Shown one piece after another: positions 36,073 to 45,125 of a stretch of DNA of 64,000 bases (position 1 is its first letter; the number at the start of each line of letters is the position of its first letter). A program made the position numbers and the translations under genes. This DNA is from Hyphomonadaceae bacterium UBA7672. GTDB lineage: Bacteria; Pseudomonadota; Alphaproteobacteria; Caulobacterales; Hyphomonadaceae. The stretch spans positions 184,448 to 248,447 of the forward strand of contig DLHI01000035.1 in NCBI GenBank assembly GCA_002483135.1, read 5' to 3'. The notes under the pieces are model-generated. The model was not told the DNA's origin and ran no database searches. It was given only the letters and a program-made list of their open reading frames with translations.

Positions 36073-37296
36073 TTAGTCCAACCACATCTCATGGGAGTCG
36101 ATCTTCAGCTTGAGCATCGCAAAGTGCGCGCGAGTCCGGGCCTCTTGTTCGAGAAGCCTGGCGGTCAGGAAGCGACGTTCGGCGGATAGGAGATCTGTCA
36201 AGCTGGAAGCTCCGATTGCGTAACCATCGCGCAGGCGCTGGACTACACGCTCGGTGTCCTCGAGTCCCGCGCGCGCTGAGCGCCAAGCGTCGTACTCCGT
36301 CTGCGCCTGTATGGCATCCGTTTCTGCGATGTCGGCGATCTCGCGACGAACCTGCAGCGCGATTTGTCGGGCTGCAGAAGCTGCGGCTAACTGCTCGTAC
36401 GCCATTGCTTCACGGGTGCCTCCACCGATGGGGATCGAAAACGTCACCCCGATGCCCGTCTCATCTCCATCGCGTTCACTGAACAGTCGAACCCCCAACT
36501 GAGGATCTGGCGTCCTGTCCGCTAGCGCCCGATCAGCGACAGCGGTGGCTCTCTGCGCCAAATCCTCGACATACCCAATCTCATGGCTGTTTGTGACGAC
36601 CGCCTGGCGCAATTGATCCAGTGCTGCCGGTATCTCCGGTTCATTGATCGAGAGTGGATTTGCCGGCAGCGGCAGATCGGGAAATCGGGCTGTGAGAGTG
36701 GCAAGCGTTCGCGCAACCTGACCACGGCTTCGCGCCGACGCAGTTCTCGCTTCCGCCAGCGCAGCGCGTGCCATTTCGATGTCGACGGTCGCGGCATCGT
36801 CGACCGAGTGTCGTTTCTCGACTGCCTCGACCTCCTTCAACAGATTTGCGACCTGCTGGTTATTGATCGCGTCAATCTCGCGCGCGGCAAGCCAGTCGAG
36901 CCATGCACCCATCAGCAGAAGCGCGACCTGGTGGCGCGCGTCCTCTGCAGCGTTCTCGGCTGCGGAAGCCCCATATCGACCGATGTTTGCGTCGATCGCG
37001 GACTTGCCCGGCAGCAAGAAGCTTCTCGTCAGACCGAGGTCGTACTCGCCGAACTCACCGGCTCCTGAAATCGTGCGCTGCAGATAGCTTCCCGAAATCG
37101 TCCACTCGTAGGGACCCTCCGCGAGACGGCGCGCTTCACCATGCGAGACAATGGCGCGGGCCTTGGCGGCAAGGACCTCAGGGTGGTTCGACAACGTCAA
37201 GTCTGCAATCTCGTCTGGCGGGAGGAAGTCCTGTGCAGACGCGCAAGGCGTCAAGACCAGCATGCCGCTGATAAGTCCGGCATTGAGGTACTTCAT
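36073..37296 (-). CDS. CusC/CzcC-type outer-membrane efflux protein
   Basis: A 407-residue TolC-family outer-membrane factor with a signal peptide ending at ASAQ. It has the two-fold repeated helical pattern: LTLSNHPEVLAAKARAIVSHGEARRLAEGP, DLGLTRSFLLPGKS, then YDAWRSARAGLEDTERVVQRLRDGYAIGASSLTDLLSAERR. It completes a heavy-metal RND efflux system with the genes upstream on the same strand. ATGA overlap with the DUF3240 gene. Confidence 0.9.
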   Translation of the reverse strand: MKYLNAGLISGMLVLTPCASAQDFLPPDEIADLTLSNHPEVLAAKARAIVSHGEARRLAEGPYEWTISGSYLQRTISGAGEFGEYDLGLTRSFLLPGKSAIDANIGRYGASAAENAAEDARHQVALLLMGAWLDWLAAREIDAINNQQVANLLKEVEAVEKRHSVDDAATVDIEMARAALAEARTASARSRGQVARTLATLTARFPDLPLPANPLSINEPEIPAALDQLRQAVVTNSHEIGYVEDLAQRATAVADRALADRTPDPQLGVRLFSERDGDETGIGVTFSIPIGGGTREAMAYEQLAAASAARQIALQVRREIADIAETDAIQAQTEYDAWRSARAGLEDTERVVQRLRDGYAIGASSLTDLLSAERRFLTARLLEQEARTRAHFAMLKLKIDSHEMWLD

Positions 37297-37604
37297 ATTA
37301 GGCGTCCTGCGGCAAGAACGGGTTCGACCCAATAGGTCAGGTGGGGGATTGGGGCCCGCTCGCGAATGGTCTCAAGCACACGATCAATCACGCTGCGCGG
37401 TAGGATTGAGGTCAGCACCGCACGGGCCACCTGACCGCTGACGCGTTCACCATGCGTGGCGTTGTCAAAGCCGTGGCCGTGCCCTGCGCCACGCCACGTC
37501 GTAAAGCCAGGCAGCTGCGGCTCCATACCCAGCAAGACGGCTAGAAGCGGCGGTTCAGAGGCCGGTGGATAGACCAGAGTCAGTCTGCAGAGATCGGTGA
37601 CCAT
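37293..37604 (-). CDS. DUF3240 (PII-like) protein of a heavy-metal RND operon
   Basis: A 103-residue protein. CRLTLVYPPASEPPLLAVLL opens a PII-like/DUF3240 fold. HGHGFDNATHGERVSGQVARAVL contains histidines that could sense metal. DUF3240 proteins are typically found next to CusA/CzcA pumps. It overlaps the end of the RND gene by 25 bases and the start of the efflux protein by four, so translation of the three is coupled. Confidence 0.85.
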   Translation of the reverse strand: MVTDLCRLTLVYPPASEPPLLAVLLGMEPQLPGFTTWRGAGHGHGFDNATHGERVSGQVARAVLTSILPRSVIDRVLETIRERAPIPHLTYWVEPVLAAGRLI

Positions 37605-40600
37605 GATGCAGCCTTCTGATTAGGGCGCGTCGATCCAGGCGAGACGCCGTAGCGACGGAAGAGGACAGGCAGGAGCAGGAGTGTGAGGATTGTTGACGAG
37701 ACCAGGCCTCCGATCACGACAGTCGCCAGCGGCTTCTGGATCTCGGACCCTGGGCCATCTGCGAACAATAGAGGGACAAGCCCAAAGGCTGCGATTGTGG
37801 CGGTCATCAACACTGGCCGCAGTCTACGTATCGAGCCCGTGCGGACCGCGTCGTCGACTGAGTGTCCAGCAGCCAGCAATTGATTGAAGTAACTGACCAG
37901 AACCAGGCCGTTGAGGACAGCAATTCCCAGCAAGGCGATGAAGCCGATCGACGCCGGCACAGAAAAATACTGCCCGGAAATGTAGAGCGCGAGAATGCCG
38001 CCGATCAACGCCAATGGCACATTTGCAAAGATCAGAAGAGACTGGCGGATGGATCTCAGCGTTACAAAGAGAACGACGAAGATCATCGCCAGCACAATCG
38101 GAATGACAAGCGCAAGGCGCTCGGATGCACGGCGCTGGTTCTCGAACTCTCCTCCCCACTCTAGCCTGTAGCCGGGGGGGAGGGTGATCTGAGCTGCGAC
38201 GGCGGCCTGTGCGTCTTCCACAAAACCCACGAGGTCTCTTCCGTCCACGAATGCCTGAACCAAGGCGAAGCGTGACGCGTTCTCCCGTTCGATCTTGACT
38301 GCTCCGGGTTCACGCCGGATCTCGGCGATGTCACCCACGTGGACGGACCCACCCTCGGCGGCCATCTGTACGTCTGCGAAGAGTTCCGGCGACTCTCGTA
38401 TCGATCGATCGCCGCGTATGACAATGGCCGTCCGGCGATCGGGTTCGATTACAGTGCCAGCGTTGATGCCTTCCAACATAGCACGCAGTTCATTTTCTGT
38501 TTCCGATAGACTCAATCCGCTGGCGCCAATGGCGAGGCGATCCAGATTCAGTTGCATGAAGTCAGTCGTATCGTTCGAGAGCGTGAACACCTCGGTCGCG
38601 CCATTCACAGTCTGGATCGTCGCCTGAATCTTCCCAGCGAGGTCCGCCAACACGGGCAAATCTGGTCCGAAGATCTTTACTGCAAGGTCGCCACGCGCAC
38701 CGGTCAGCATCTCTGACGTACGCATTTCGATGGGCTGCGTGAATGCCGGGTCGATGCCGGGCAGGGTTTCCATCGTCTGACGCATCTGGTCGATGAGCCA
38801 GCTCTTGTCCGGATTGCGCCAGGTGTTCCGCGGCTTCAATACAACGAACATGTCGGATTCGTTGAGCCCCATCGGATCCAGCCCAAGTTCATCTGAGCCT
38901 GCGCGCGCAACTATGCTCTCGATTTCAGGAATGTCCGCAAGAAGAGCCTTCTGGACCGCAAGGTCACCTTCGATGCTGCGGCGGAGATTCACTGACGGCA
39001 ACTTGGCGGTCTGCATGATGACAGACCCTTCATCCATGGTCGGCATGAATATCTTGCCGACCTGCGTGTAGGCGGCTACCGCGGCCATGATCCCCAAGGC
39101 TGCTATTGCCAGCAGAATGATGGGCCGCCGCAGGCTCAAATCGAGAAGCCGGGAGTATGCCGGTGTCAGAAGCCGCATCAGTAGCGGTTCCTTGTGCTTG
39201 GCCTTGGTCAATAGGAAGGACGATAGGACCGGTACGACCGTCAGCGACATTGCTAGTGAGCCTGTCAGCGCGAAAACGATGGTCAGCGCGACCGGTCGAA
39301 ACAGCTTTCCCTCGAGTCCTTCCAGCGCCAGTAGCGGCAGGAAGACGAGGCAGATTACGACAATTCCTGAGGCGACGGGGACGGCCACTTCGCTTGCCGA
39401 GCGGAATATGAGGTTGACCCAGGGTGTCCGCGTTCCATCGGGCTCATGCGCAAGGCGCTCCACGGTATTCTCGACGACGACGACAGCTGCGTCGACAATC
39501 AGGCCGATGGCGATGGCAAGGCCGCCCAAACTCATCAGGTTCGCGCTCATGCCCGTGAGTTGCATCATCAGAAAGGTGAACAACGCAGCCATGGGGAGCA
39601 TGCACGCGACTACGAGGGATGCGCGCAGATTGCCGAGAAAAATGATCAGCAGAACGATCACGAGGACTATCGCTTCAATGAGCGCTTCCTCCACCGTCAG
39701 GACGGCATGCGAGATCAGCTCAGAGCGATCGTAGAATGGTTTGATCGTGACGCCGTCCGGCAAGGATGGGGCCAGCTCTTCCAGGCGAGCGCGGACATCA
39801 CGAACGATCGCGTTGGCGTCGGCGCCGCGTAGCGATAGCACAATGCCTTCAACCGCCTCGCCAACGCCGTCCTTGGTGACGGCTCCGTAACGCGTGAGGG
39901 AGCCGAATCGCGTCTCGGCAACATCCTGTAGGCGAATAACTGCGTCACCCTCGCGGCTGACGACTATGTCGCCCAGATCTCCAAGGGTGCGGATCGCTCC
40001 CACCGAACGTACGATCAAGGCCTCATCGCCGACATCGATGCGACCCGCTCCGTCGTTGCGGTTTGCGTTCTCGATGGCGGCCGAGAGGTCCGCGATTGAA
40101 AGGCCGACGGCAGCTAGCGCGGTTGTATCCGGCTGGACCTCGAATGTGCGAACGAGGCCGCCGAGCGCGTTGACGTCAGCAACGCCCGCAATGGTTCGCA
40201 ACGCTGGACGTATTGTCCAATCGAGAAGGCTTCTGCGCTGCTCCGCAGATAAGTCGCCACCTTCGATGGTGAACATGAAGACGTCGGACAAGGGAGTAGA
40301 TATCGGCGCAAGGCCGCCCGAAACATCGGACGGCATGGCGCTCGATGCGGCCGCAAGGCGCTCTGACACCTGCTGGCGCGCCCAGTAGATGTCGGCGCCA
40401 TCCTCGAAGTCTACAGTGATGTCAGCGATCGCATACTTGGCCACGGAGCGGAGCACCCGCTGCCCCGGTATACCCAGCAACTCCATCTCGAGCGGAGCCA
40501 CGACGCGTTGCTCAACCTCTTCCGGCGTCATGCCAGGCGCCTTCAGGATCAATTTGACCTGCGTGGTCGAAATGTCGGGGAATGCATCGATGGGCAGGCG

Positions 40601-40696
40601 CAGTGTCGCAAAGACGCCGGCCGCGATCAGGGCAATTGTAACGCCAAGAACAAATATGCGCTGGGTAAGGGCAGCGCGCACGAGCGAGGTGAGCAC
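37580..40696 (-). CDS. Heavy-metal efflux RND transporter (CusA/CzcA family)
   Basis: A 1038-residue proton-driven inner-membrane pump of the HME-RND family. It has the N-terminal FVLGVTIALIAAGVFATLRLPIDAFPD, the TM4 motif GLAIAIGLIVDAAVVVVEN with the proton-relay Asp, the periplasmic MDEGSVIMQTAKLPSV segment, and TM10-12 (YISGQYFSVPASIGFIALLGIAVLNG). Length is normal. The substrate is probably Cu(I)/Ag(I), given the copper genes in this island, but Zn/Co/Cd cannot be excluded from motifs seen by eye. Confidence 0.93.
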   Translation of the reverse strand: MLTSLVRAALTQRIFVLGVTIALIAAGVFATLRLPIDAFPDISTTQVKLILKAPGMTPEEVEQRVVAPLEMELLGIPGQRVLRSVAKYAIADITVDFEDGADIYWARQQVSERLAAASSAMPSDVSGGLAPISTPLSDVFMFTIEGGDLSAEQRRSLLDWTIRPALRTIAGVADVNALGGLVRTFEVQPDTTALAAVGLSIADLSAAIENANRNDGAGRIDVGDEALIVRSVGAIRTLGDLGDIVVSREGDAVIRLQDVAETRFGSLTRYGAVTKDGVGEAVEGIVLSLRGADANAIVRDVRARLEELAPSLPDGVTIKPFYDRSELISHAVLTVEEALIEAIVLVIVLLIIFLGNLRASLVVACMLPMAALFTFLMMQLTGMSANLMSLGGLAIAIGLIVDAAVVVVENTVERLAHEPDGTRTPWVNLIFRSASEVAVPVASGIVVICLVFLPLLALEGLEGKLFRPVALTIVFALTGSLAMSLTVVPVLSSFLLTKAKHKEPLLMRLLTPAYSRLLDLSLRRPIILLAIAALGIMAAVAAYTQVGKIFMPTMDEGSVIMQTAKLPSVNLRRSIEGDLAVQKALLADIPEIESIVARAGSDELGLDPMGLNESDMFVVLKPRNTWRNPDKSWLIDQMRQTMETLPGIDPAFTQPIEMRTSEMLTGARGDLAVKIFGPDLPVLADLAGKIQATIQTVNGATEVFTLSNDTTDFMQLNLDRLAIGASGLSLSETENELRAMLEGINAGTVIEPDRRTAIVIRGDRSIRESPELFADVQMAAEGGSVHVGDIAEIRREPGAVKIERENASRFALVQAFVDGRDLVGFVEDAQAAVAAQITLPPGYRLEWGGEFENQRRASERLALVIPIVLAMIFVVLFVTLRSIRQSLLIFANVPLALIGGILALYISGQYFSVPASIGFIALLGIAVLNGLVLVSYFNQLLAAGHSVDDAVRTGSIRRLRPVLMTATIAAFGLVPLLFADGPGSEIQKPLATVVIGGLVSSTILTLLLLPVLFRRYGVSPGSTRPNQKAASWSPISAD

Positions 40697-41757
40697 TACT
40701 GCGCCCCCTGAAGAGCAAGCGCCTTCAGCTCTGAAAGCCCGGATGTTGCCACAGCATCACCCGGTCGGAGGCCGCCGCTCAAGGTGGCGGCCTCCGCCGT
40801 CTTGCCGACTACCTGGACGGGGGTGGCGGAAAATCCGTCTGGGGTAAGGCGGAAGACATGATCGACACCGTTCAGTTGAACGATCGCTCGCGTCGGAGCC
40901 TGCAGCAAGGTTGCACCTGACGAAGCTTGGTTGAGCTTGGCCTGGATCAGTTGTCCCTCGAAGGCGGCAAAACCGTCGGGCATGGCAGCAATGGCTGTTG
41001 CTGAACGCGTGGCAGGATCGATGACGTCCGTAACAGACAGCATTGTAGTCGTGGTCTCGCCAGGCAGGACCACCGTATCGCCAGCCGAGACTTGGCCAAT
41101 CACTCGCAGCGGTATCTGAAATTCGATCCAGAGTGATTTCGACGTCGATAGTGAGGCGAGGGGGGACATCGCATCGACGCTGTCTCCGACTCTGACGTTG
41201 AGCTTACTCAAGCGCCCGGTGGCGGGCGCCCGTACGATGTACACGCCGGCCTGTCCGGAAGGTCCAGCCGCCGCCGCTGTTGAGCGAGCTTCTTGCACGA
41301 GGGCGTTTGCGCGGGTAAGGCGCAACTCAGCCTCCTCAAGTGAGGACTTGGGGGCTAGCCCCATGTCAACAAGCTGCTTGTGCCTCGCAAGAGCAGAGGT
41401 CGCAGCACTGGCCTCTGCCTCCGCCTGGCGCAGCATGGACGATGTTGCTGCAAAATCCCTGCTCGCGATTGACGCGATTGGATCTCCCACCCTGACATTG
41501 GACCCCGGGAGTGCGTGGATCTTGGTAATCGCGCCCGCAAAGGGTGCGACAACCGACCCGACACCATCGGGTGCGCGTGTGACGCGACCGACAAGGTCGA
41601 GCAGCGCTACATAGTCGGCTTTTTCGACCCTTTCGACTCTGATTCCAAGGCGTTCGACCTGTTGCGTCGATAGCTTGATAAGTGAGGTGTCCTGGGCGCG
41701 AGCAGTCCCGGTCAATGCCGCAAGCGCAAGCATTGCGGTAATCAGTCCTGTACGCAC
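40696..41757 (-). CDS. Periplasmic adaptor of heavy-metal RND pump (CusB/CzcB-like)
   Basis: A 353-residue membrane fusion protein with signal peptide MRTGLITAMLALAALTGTARAQ. The barrel-sandwich hybrid shows GRVTRAPDGVGSVVAPFAGAITKIHALPGSNVRVGDPIASI and YIVRAPATGRLSKLNVRVGDSV; a hairpin of coiled helices lies between them. It lacks an obvious N-terminal metal-binding Met/His extension. First gene of the efflux operon; its stop and the RND start share one base. Confidence 0.9.
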   Translation of the reverse strand: MRTGLITAMLALAALTGTARAQDTSLIKLSTQQVERLGIRVERVEKADYVALLDLVGRVTRAPDGVGSVVAPFAGAITKIHALPGSNVRVGDPIASIASRDFAATSSMLRQAEAEASAATSALARHKQLVDMGLAPKSSLEEAELRLTRANALVQEARSTAAAAGPSGQAGVYIVRAPATGRLSKLNVRVGDSVDAMSPLASLSTSKSLWIEFQIPLRVIGQVSAGDTVVLPGETTTTMLSVTDVIDPATRSATAIAAMPDGFAAFEGQLIQAKLNQASSGATLLQAPTRAIVQLNGVDHVFRLTPDGFSATPVQVVGKTAEAATLSGGLRPGDAVATSGLSELKALALQGAQ

Positions 41758-41816
41758 GTCGCTTCTCCGCCCCGGTTCAATATCGTGAGAATGGACGTGG
41801 CGCCTGACTGCTGCTT

Positions 41817-41866
41817 GAAGCGAAGCTGAAGCGAAGCTGACAACGCAAATTCAGGTTCACTTCAGG
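41817..41866. promoter_or_regulatory. 11-bp periodic direct repeats between the efflux operon and its regulator
   Basis: The 143-base divergent promoter region contains GAAGCGAAGCT twice in tandem (41817-41838) and TTCAGG-N5-TTCAGG (41850-41866). Both repeats have an 11-bp period, the spacing typical of OmpR/PhoB-family operators, so the adjacent response regulator is the likely binder. Confidence 0.55.
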
Positions 41867-41899
41867 CTGGCGACTTAGAAGGCTGATCTACCGTAAGTT

Positions 41900-42565
41900 G
41901 TGGAGCGTCAGTTGCACGTACTGCTGGTTGAAGATGACAATGAATTGGCGCTGCGCCTCGAGCGTGGGCTGGGACAAGCGGGATTCGTTGTCGAGCGCGC
42001 GGCAAACGGCGATGACGGCCTCGAACTAGCGTTGCAGCCGCAGATGGACGTCATCGTCCTTGACCTGGGTCTACCAGGTCGGCCCGGCTTGGAGGTGCTG
42101 CGAGAGATTCGCAACAGAGGCATCGTTACGCCGGTGCTGGTGTTGACGGCTCGAGGTACGTGGGCGGACAAGGTGGGTGGCCTCAACGAAGGGGCGGATG
42201 ACTACCTGACCAAGCCCTTTCATCTTCCTGAGTTGATAGCGCGGTTGAATGCGCTTCGCCGCCGCACTGCGGGACAGGCATCAAGCGCAGTGACCTTTGA
42301 CGACCTTTCTCTGAATGTCGCCACTGGCGAAGTCACGCGTAACGGCGAACCGCTGGAACTCACCGCACTGGAGCTCCGCATGTTGAAATACTTCATGCAC
42401 CGGATCCGCCACGTCGTTTCGCAAAGCGATCTGGTGGAACATCTCTACAGCCTAGACGACATGCGAGAGTCCAACACGATCGAGGTCTACGTTAGCCGCC
42501 TGAGGCGTAAGATCGGACCGGAGAAGATCAAGACAATTCGTGGCCTTGGATACAGGTTCGGCTAG
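41900..42565 (+). CDS. OmpR-family response regulator
   Basis: A 221-residue two-component regulator with a receiver domain: acidic pair D12/D13, phosphoacceptor D55, K105 in the TKPF motif. The winged-helix DNA-binding domain ends VSRLRRKIGPEKIKTIRGLGYRFG. The start is GTG at 41900. It is divergent from the efflux operon, which it probably controls in the manner of CusR. No histidine kinase gene follows; instead a truncated gene runs in from the other side, so the partner kinase was lost or lies elsewhere. Confidence 0.9.
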   Translation: MERQLHVLLVEDDNELALRLERGLGQAGFVVERAANGDDGLELALQPQMDVIVLDLGLPGRPGLEVLREIRNRGIVTPVLVLTARGTWADKVGGLNEGADDYLTKPFHLPELIARLNALRRRTAGQASSAVTFDDLSLNVATGEVTRNGEPLELTALELRMLKYFMHRIRHVVSQSDLVEHLYSLDDMRESNTIEVYVSRLRRKIGPEKIKTIRGLGYRFG

Positions 42566-42708
42566 CCTTCCTTCTCGATCTTGGCGCGCATGGCCGCCTC
42601 GGGCATCCATTGCGCTTGGGGCGCCGTGGTGCATTGCGGACCGGCCAGTGCTGTTCCGGTGAAGGCGGCGACAACCGCGGCCATCGCTGACAGTTTCAGA
42701 ATGCTCAT
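42562..42708 (-). pseudogene. Truncated PepSY-like periplasmic protein
   Basis: A 48-residue frame with a signal peptide (MSILKLSAMAAVVAAFTGTALA) followed by GPQCTTAPQAQWMPEAAMRAKIEKEG and a stop. This is the beginning of PepSY-type periplasmic proteins, which usually run on to about 90-100 residues. The stop falls within the last codons of the convergent response regulator, suggesting a deletion that also removed what followed the regulator. Confidence 0.6.
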
Positions 42709-42770
42709 TGAAAGCTCCATCCTTGACGCTTGGGCCTGTCGCCCAGCAATCACGAGGATGGAGGCGGATG

Positions 42771-42787
42771 CTGACGCAAGCCTGACG
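42771..42787. promoter_or_regulatory. Direct repeat upstream of the PepSY-like fragment
   Basis: CTGACG-N5-CTGACG, again with an 11-bp period, 62-79 bases upstream of the PepSY-like start on the minus strand. It may be another site for the neighbouring OmpR-type regulator; weak evidence. Confidence 0.35.
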
Positions 42788-42999
42788 TCGGAGGAGTAGG
42801 CTGAATGCCTTCAGTCTTTCGTTAGTTGGTCCTTCCAACTGGGGGACGACCATGTTCTGCAGGGCCGCCAAGAACGAGTTCGCGGCGCCTGCTGGCCGAG
42901 CCGTATTTTAGGAACTCGACTCCGACGGTCTCGCTGCTGTCTCTGGGGAGCGGATCAGCTCTGTCGACACTTTTGGCTTCCAACGATGTAGAGTTGTGG

Positions 43000-43384
43000 G
43001 GTGCATGATACCCATTTTGGGCCAGCAGGCGCCGCCCCTGAAGTGGACAGGGCTCCTGCCGACGGCACCGGTTTAGACGACGATGCCGCGCTCGACGCAC
43101 CAAATTTACGGCGTTCACCTCCGCCGTTTTGAGCCCGACCGCACCTTAGCGATACTGCACTGCAATTACGGGGTTGATCTTCACGCCCAGCGCCCCTTCT
43201 CAAAAAACAGCACGCACACAATGCGTTCGAACACGGCCTCGATTTCCATCGTCGTCTTGTCAGTCTCGAATTCCGCGATGACGTGTGCGGGCTTCACCTT
43301 GTCGTCCAACTTCACATGCCCTCTGGCGAGATATCTCTCGGCCATCGCAGACGGCAGCGCTGGCATTGCTATCGCGATGGACAA
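43000..43384 (-). pseudogene. Fragment of a pyruvate dehydrogenase lipoyl-domain gene
   Basis: The minus strand from 43384 encodes MSIAIAMPALPSAMAERYLA, then HVKLDDKVKPAHVIAEFETDKTTMEIEAV. This is a recognisable lipoyl domain of PDH E2 or lipoyl-E1-beta, with the lipoyl lysine in ETDKTT. After about 60 residues the frame breaks, and an Ala/Pro/Ser-rich linker-like stretch (SSKPVPSAGALSTSGAAPAG) appears in another frame. No catalytic domain follows. It is a decayed fragment, with no known link to the metal genes. Confidence 0.6.
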
Positions 43385-43451
43385 GCGGTCCTCCGTCCGA
43401 CGATTTCGAAATGAGTAGCGCGCTTAGCAGTGCGCCCCGAAGTGTTCGTGG

Positions 43452-43823
43452 TTAGAGAACAAGATGCACGTCATCGAAGCCGAGCATGCGGGTTTCACCA
43501 GCTGCAACGAACACAGGTTGCGACCGGCGCAGGCTGGCGCCGCGATAGACGCGCAGGGGCAGTGCGTCGAAGCCACCTGCCTGAGCGATTTGCGGGTGAA
43601 CATCGATGGCGATGAGGACGTCGCCCTCAGGTCCGGTGTTGGAAACGACCAGCGAAACATGCGCGATGTCGGCCGATTGAGGTGTCGGACGGCCGTTGAC
43701 GTTCGAGACCGAAATGTCGCCCGCCCAGTAGGTCTGGGCATTGGCTGACGTGCTGAAGAAGAGAACTCCGAGGAAGAGAATTGCCGCCATCGTGACGAAG
43801 CGGCCGTAACTTTGGATGGACAT
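43452..43823 (-). CDS. Secreted protein, possibly a diverged PCu(A)C-type copper chaperone
   Basis: A 123-residue exported protein (signal peptide to SANAQ, residue 30). The body (DIAHVSLVVSNTGPEGDVLIAIDVH ... PVFVAAGETRMLGFDDVHLVL) has the length and strand pattern of a PCu(A)C domain. Such domains end in a GGYHLMLM-type motif, here DDVHLVL. The usual Met ligands are missing, so copper binding would have to differ. It is first in line on the minus strand after the DUF2946 gene of copy B. The assignment is tentative. Confidence 0.55.
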   Translation of the reverse strand: MSIQSYGRFVTMAAILFLGVLFFSTSANAQTYWAGDISVSNVNGRPTPQSADIAHVSLVVSNTGPEGDVLIAIDVHPQIAQAGGFDALPLRVYRGASLRRSQPVFVAAGETRMLGFDDVHLVL

Positions 43824-43893
43824 TGTCTGTCGCCTGAAACCGCGCGCACGCGCGCGCGAGCTGATACAGGGCCGAGGGGCCCGCTCATGGCAG

Positions 43894-44289
43894 TCAGACT
43901 TGAAGTGGCGGCCCCGTTGGCGGCGCGCCGGGTGTAAGGGCGGTCGCCACGGCGGGAGGCGGCGGGCCCGTTGGAGGTGTGCCTGCCGATCGCCAGGGCG
44001 TTGGTTCAAGCAGCACCGGCGATGGCGGCAATGGAGTGGCGTGGCCTGCCAACACGGCGAATGGGCAGTCGCGAGACGCGGGCTGGTCTGGCGAGGGGGC
44101 GTCAATTGGAAGATGGATTGTCTGTGTGGCGCCGTCGCCCGAACACATCGCAACCGTGAACACACCGCTGTCCCCGTCGAGAACGGGCATGAACCCAGCC
44201 GGCAATGGTGCACGCGCCAGCAGGACCAGCAGCATCAGAAGGCCGGCGATCCGGCTCCAGCCGGCGCGTATGGAGGCCCCTTTCCTCAC
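43894..44289 (-). CDS. DUF2946-like exported protein beside copD (copy B)
   Basis: A 131-residue protein with an N-terminal membrane segment (IAGLLMLLVLLARAPLPAGFM), then VFTVAMCSG, DCPFAVLAGHA and a Pro-rich tail. The Cys and CPFA pattern is that of DUF2946, found with copper genes. The GTG start at 44289 overlaps the copD stop (GTGA). The equivalent in copy A is a remnant at 27586-27786. Confidence 0.75.
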   Translation of the reverse strand: MRKGASIRAGWSRIAGLLMLLVLLARAPLPAGFMPVLDGDSGVFTVAMCSGDGATQTIHLPIDAPSPDQPASRDCPFAVLAGHATPLPPSPVLLEPTPWRSAGTPPTGPPPPAVATALTPGAPPTGPPLQV

Positions 44290-45125
44290 GCGTGCGGCGA
44301 CGTGTAGGTGGTCAGGATGGCGGTGGTCGCCAGAACGCCACCGATCAGGATGACTTCCGCATTCATGGCCCGCTTTAGCGCTGCCAGCGATCGCCCATCC
44401 TCGTTCGCCAGGCCAGGCGTCAGCCAAAGCTTATTGAAAACGGCCAACGCCAGCACGGAGGATGCGATGAGCACCTTGAGCGCCAGGACCTGCGCGTACG
44501 GCGTAAACCAGTCCGGACGGTTGAAATTCACCAGCGTCAGGATCAGCGCCACGCCCGCGATCAGGAGGAGCGCCACGATCGCCAAGGCTTGCTGGCTGAA
44601 TTTTCTGATCAGCTGGGCGAATGCGCCCACTTCAATCGCCTTGCTGGCGGGGAGCAGTAGCAGTATCGCGCCAAGCCACCAGGCTGCAGCGCTGACGTGA
44701 ATGAAGGCGGCAGCGCTTGCCGCGAGATTGAACGACGCGGCATGGCCGTTCACCGCGAAGGATGCGAGCAGGGCCAATCCCGCGGCGGCCGGGATGGCGC
44801 CGCCCAGCAACGTCGATCTTGCGAACGCCAGCAGCACCGCGCCGCCGCCGAGCTGCAATGCAGCTGCAAGGCCGGTCGGCGTTTCAACGATCGCCGACAG
44901 AGTGGGCCCGCTGAAATCTCCGCCCAGCCGGAAAATCAGGACAAGAAGCACGGCAATCGACGACAGCATCGCGACACTCGCGGCAATCCGCATGATCTGC
45001 CGCGCACGGGCGCGTACGAAGCGAGATTGCTCGCCGAGGCTGGTCGCAGCCAAAGCGACGCCAGCGCCGGCGAACACGCCAGCGTAAAGCGAAAGCTTGG
45101 TTGCTGCGGCCAGGACTTCGAGCAT
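44286..45125 (-). CDS. copD: CopD family copper resistance membrane protein (copy B)
   Basis: A 279-residue paralogue of the protein at 27780-28619, same length and topology: AAFIHVSAAAWWLGAILLLLPA, YAQVLALKVLIASSVLALAVFNKLWLTP, ending TTYTSPHA in both. Substitutions are mostly conservative. It is coupled to copC upstream (TGATG) and to the DUF2946 gene downstream (GTGA). Confidence 0.9.
   Translation of the reverse strand: MLEVLAAATKLSLYAGVFAGAGVALAATSLGEQSRFVRARARQIMRIAASVAMLSSIAVLLVLIFRLGGDFSGPTLSAIVETPTGLAAALQLGGGAVLLAFARSTLLGGAIPAAAGLALLASFAVNGHAASFNLAASAAAFIHVSAAAWWLGAILLLLPASKAIEVGAFAQLIRKFSQQALAIVALLLIAGVALILTLVNFNRPDWFTPYAQVLALKVLIASSVLALAVFNKLWLTPGLANEDGRSLAALKRAMNAEVILIGGVLATTAILTTYTSPHA

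Noticed and set aside
41900..42565. Possible kinase gene after the response regulator
   Set aside because: No HisKA or HATPase motif was found in any frame between 42566 and 43400.
43424..43888. A 154-codon minus-strand frame overlapping the PCu(A)C-like gene
   Set aside because: The frame encoding a proper signal peptide and SANAQ cleavage site is the other one (43452-43823).
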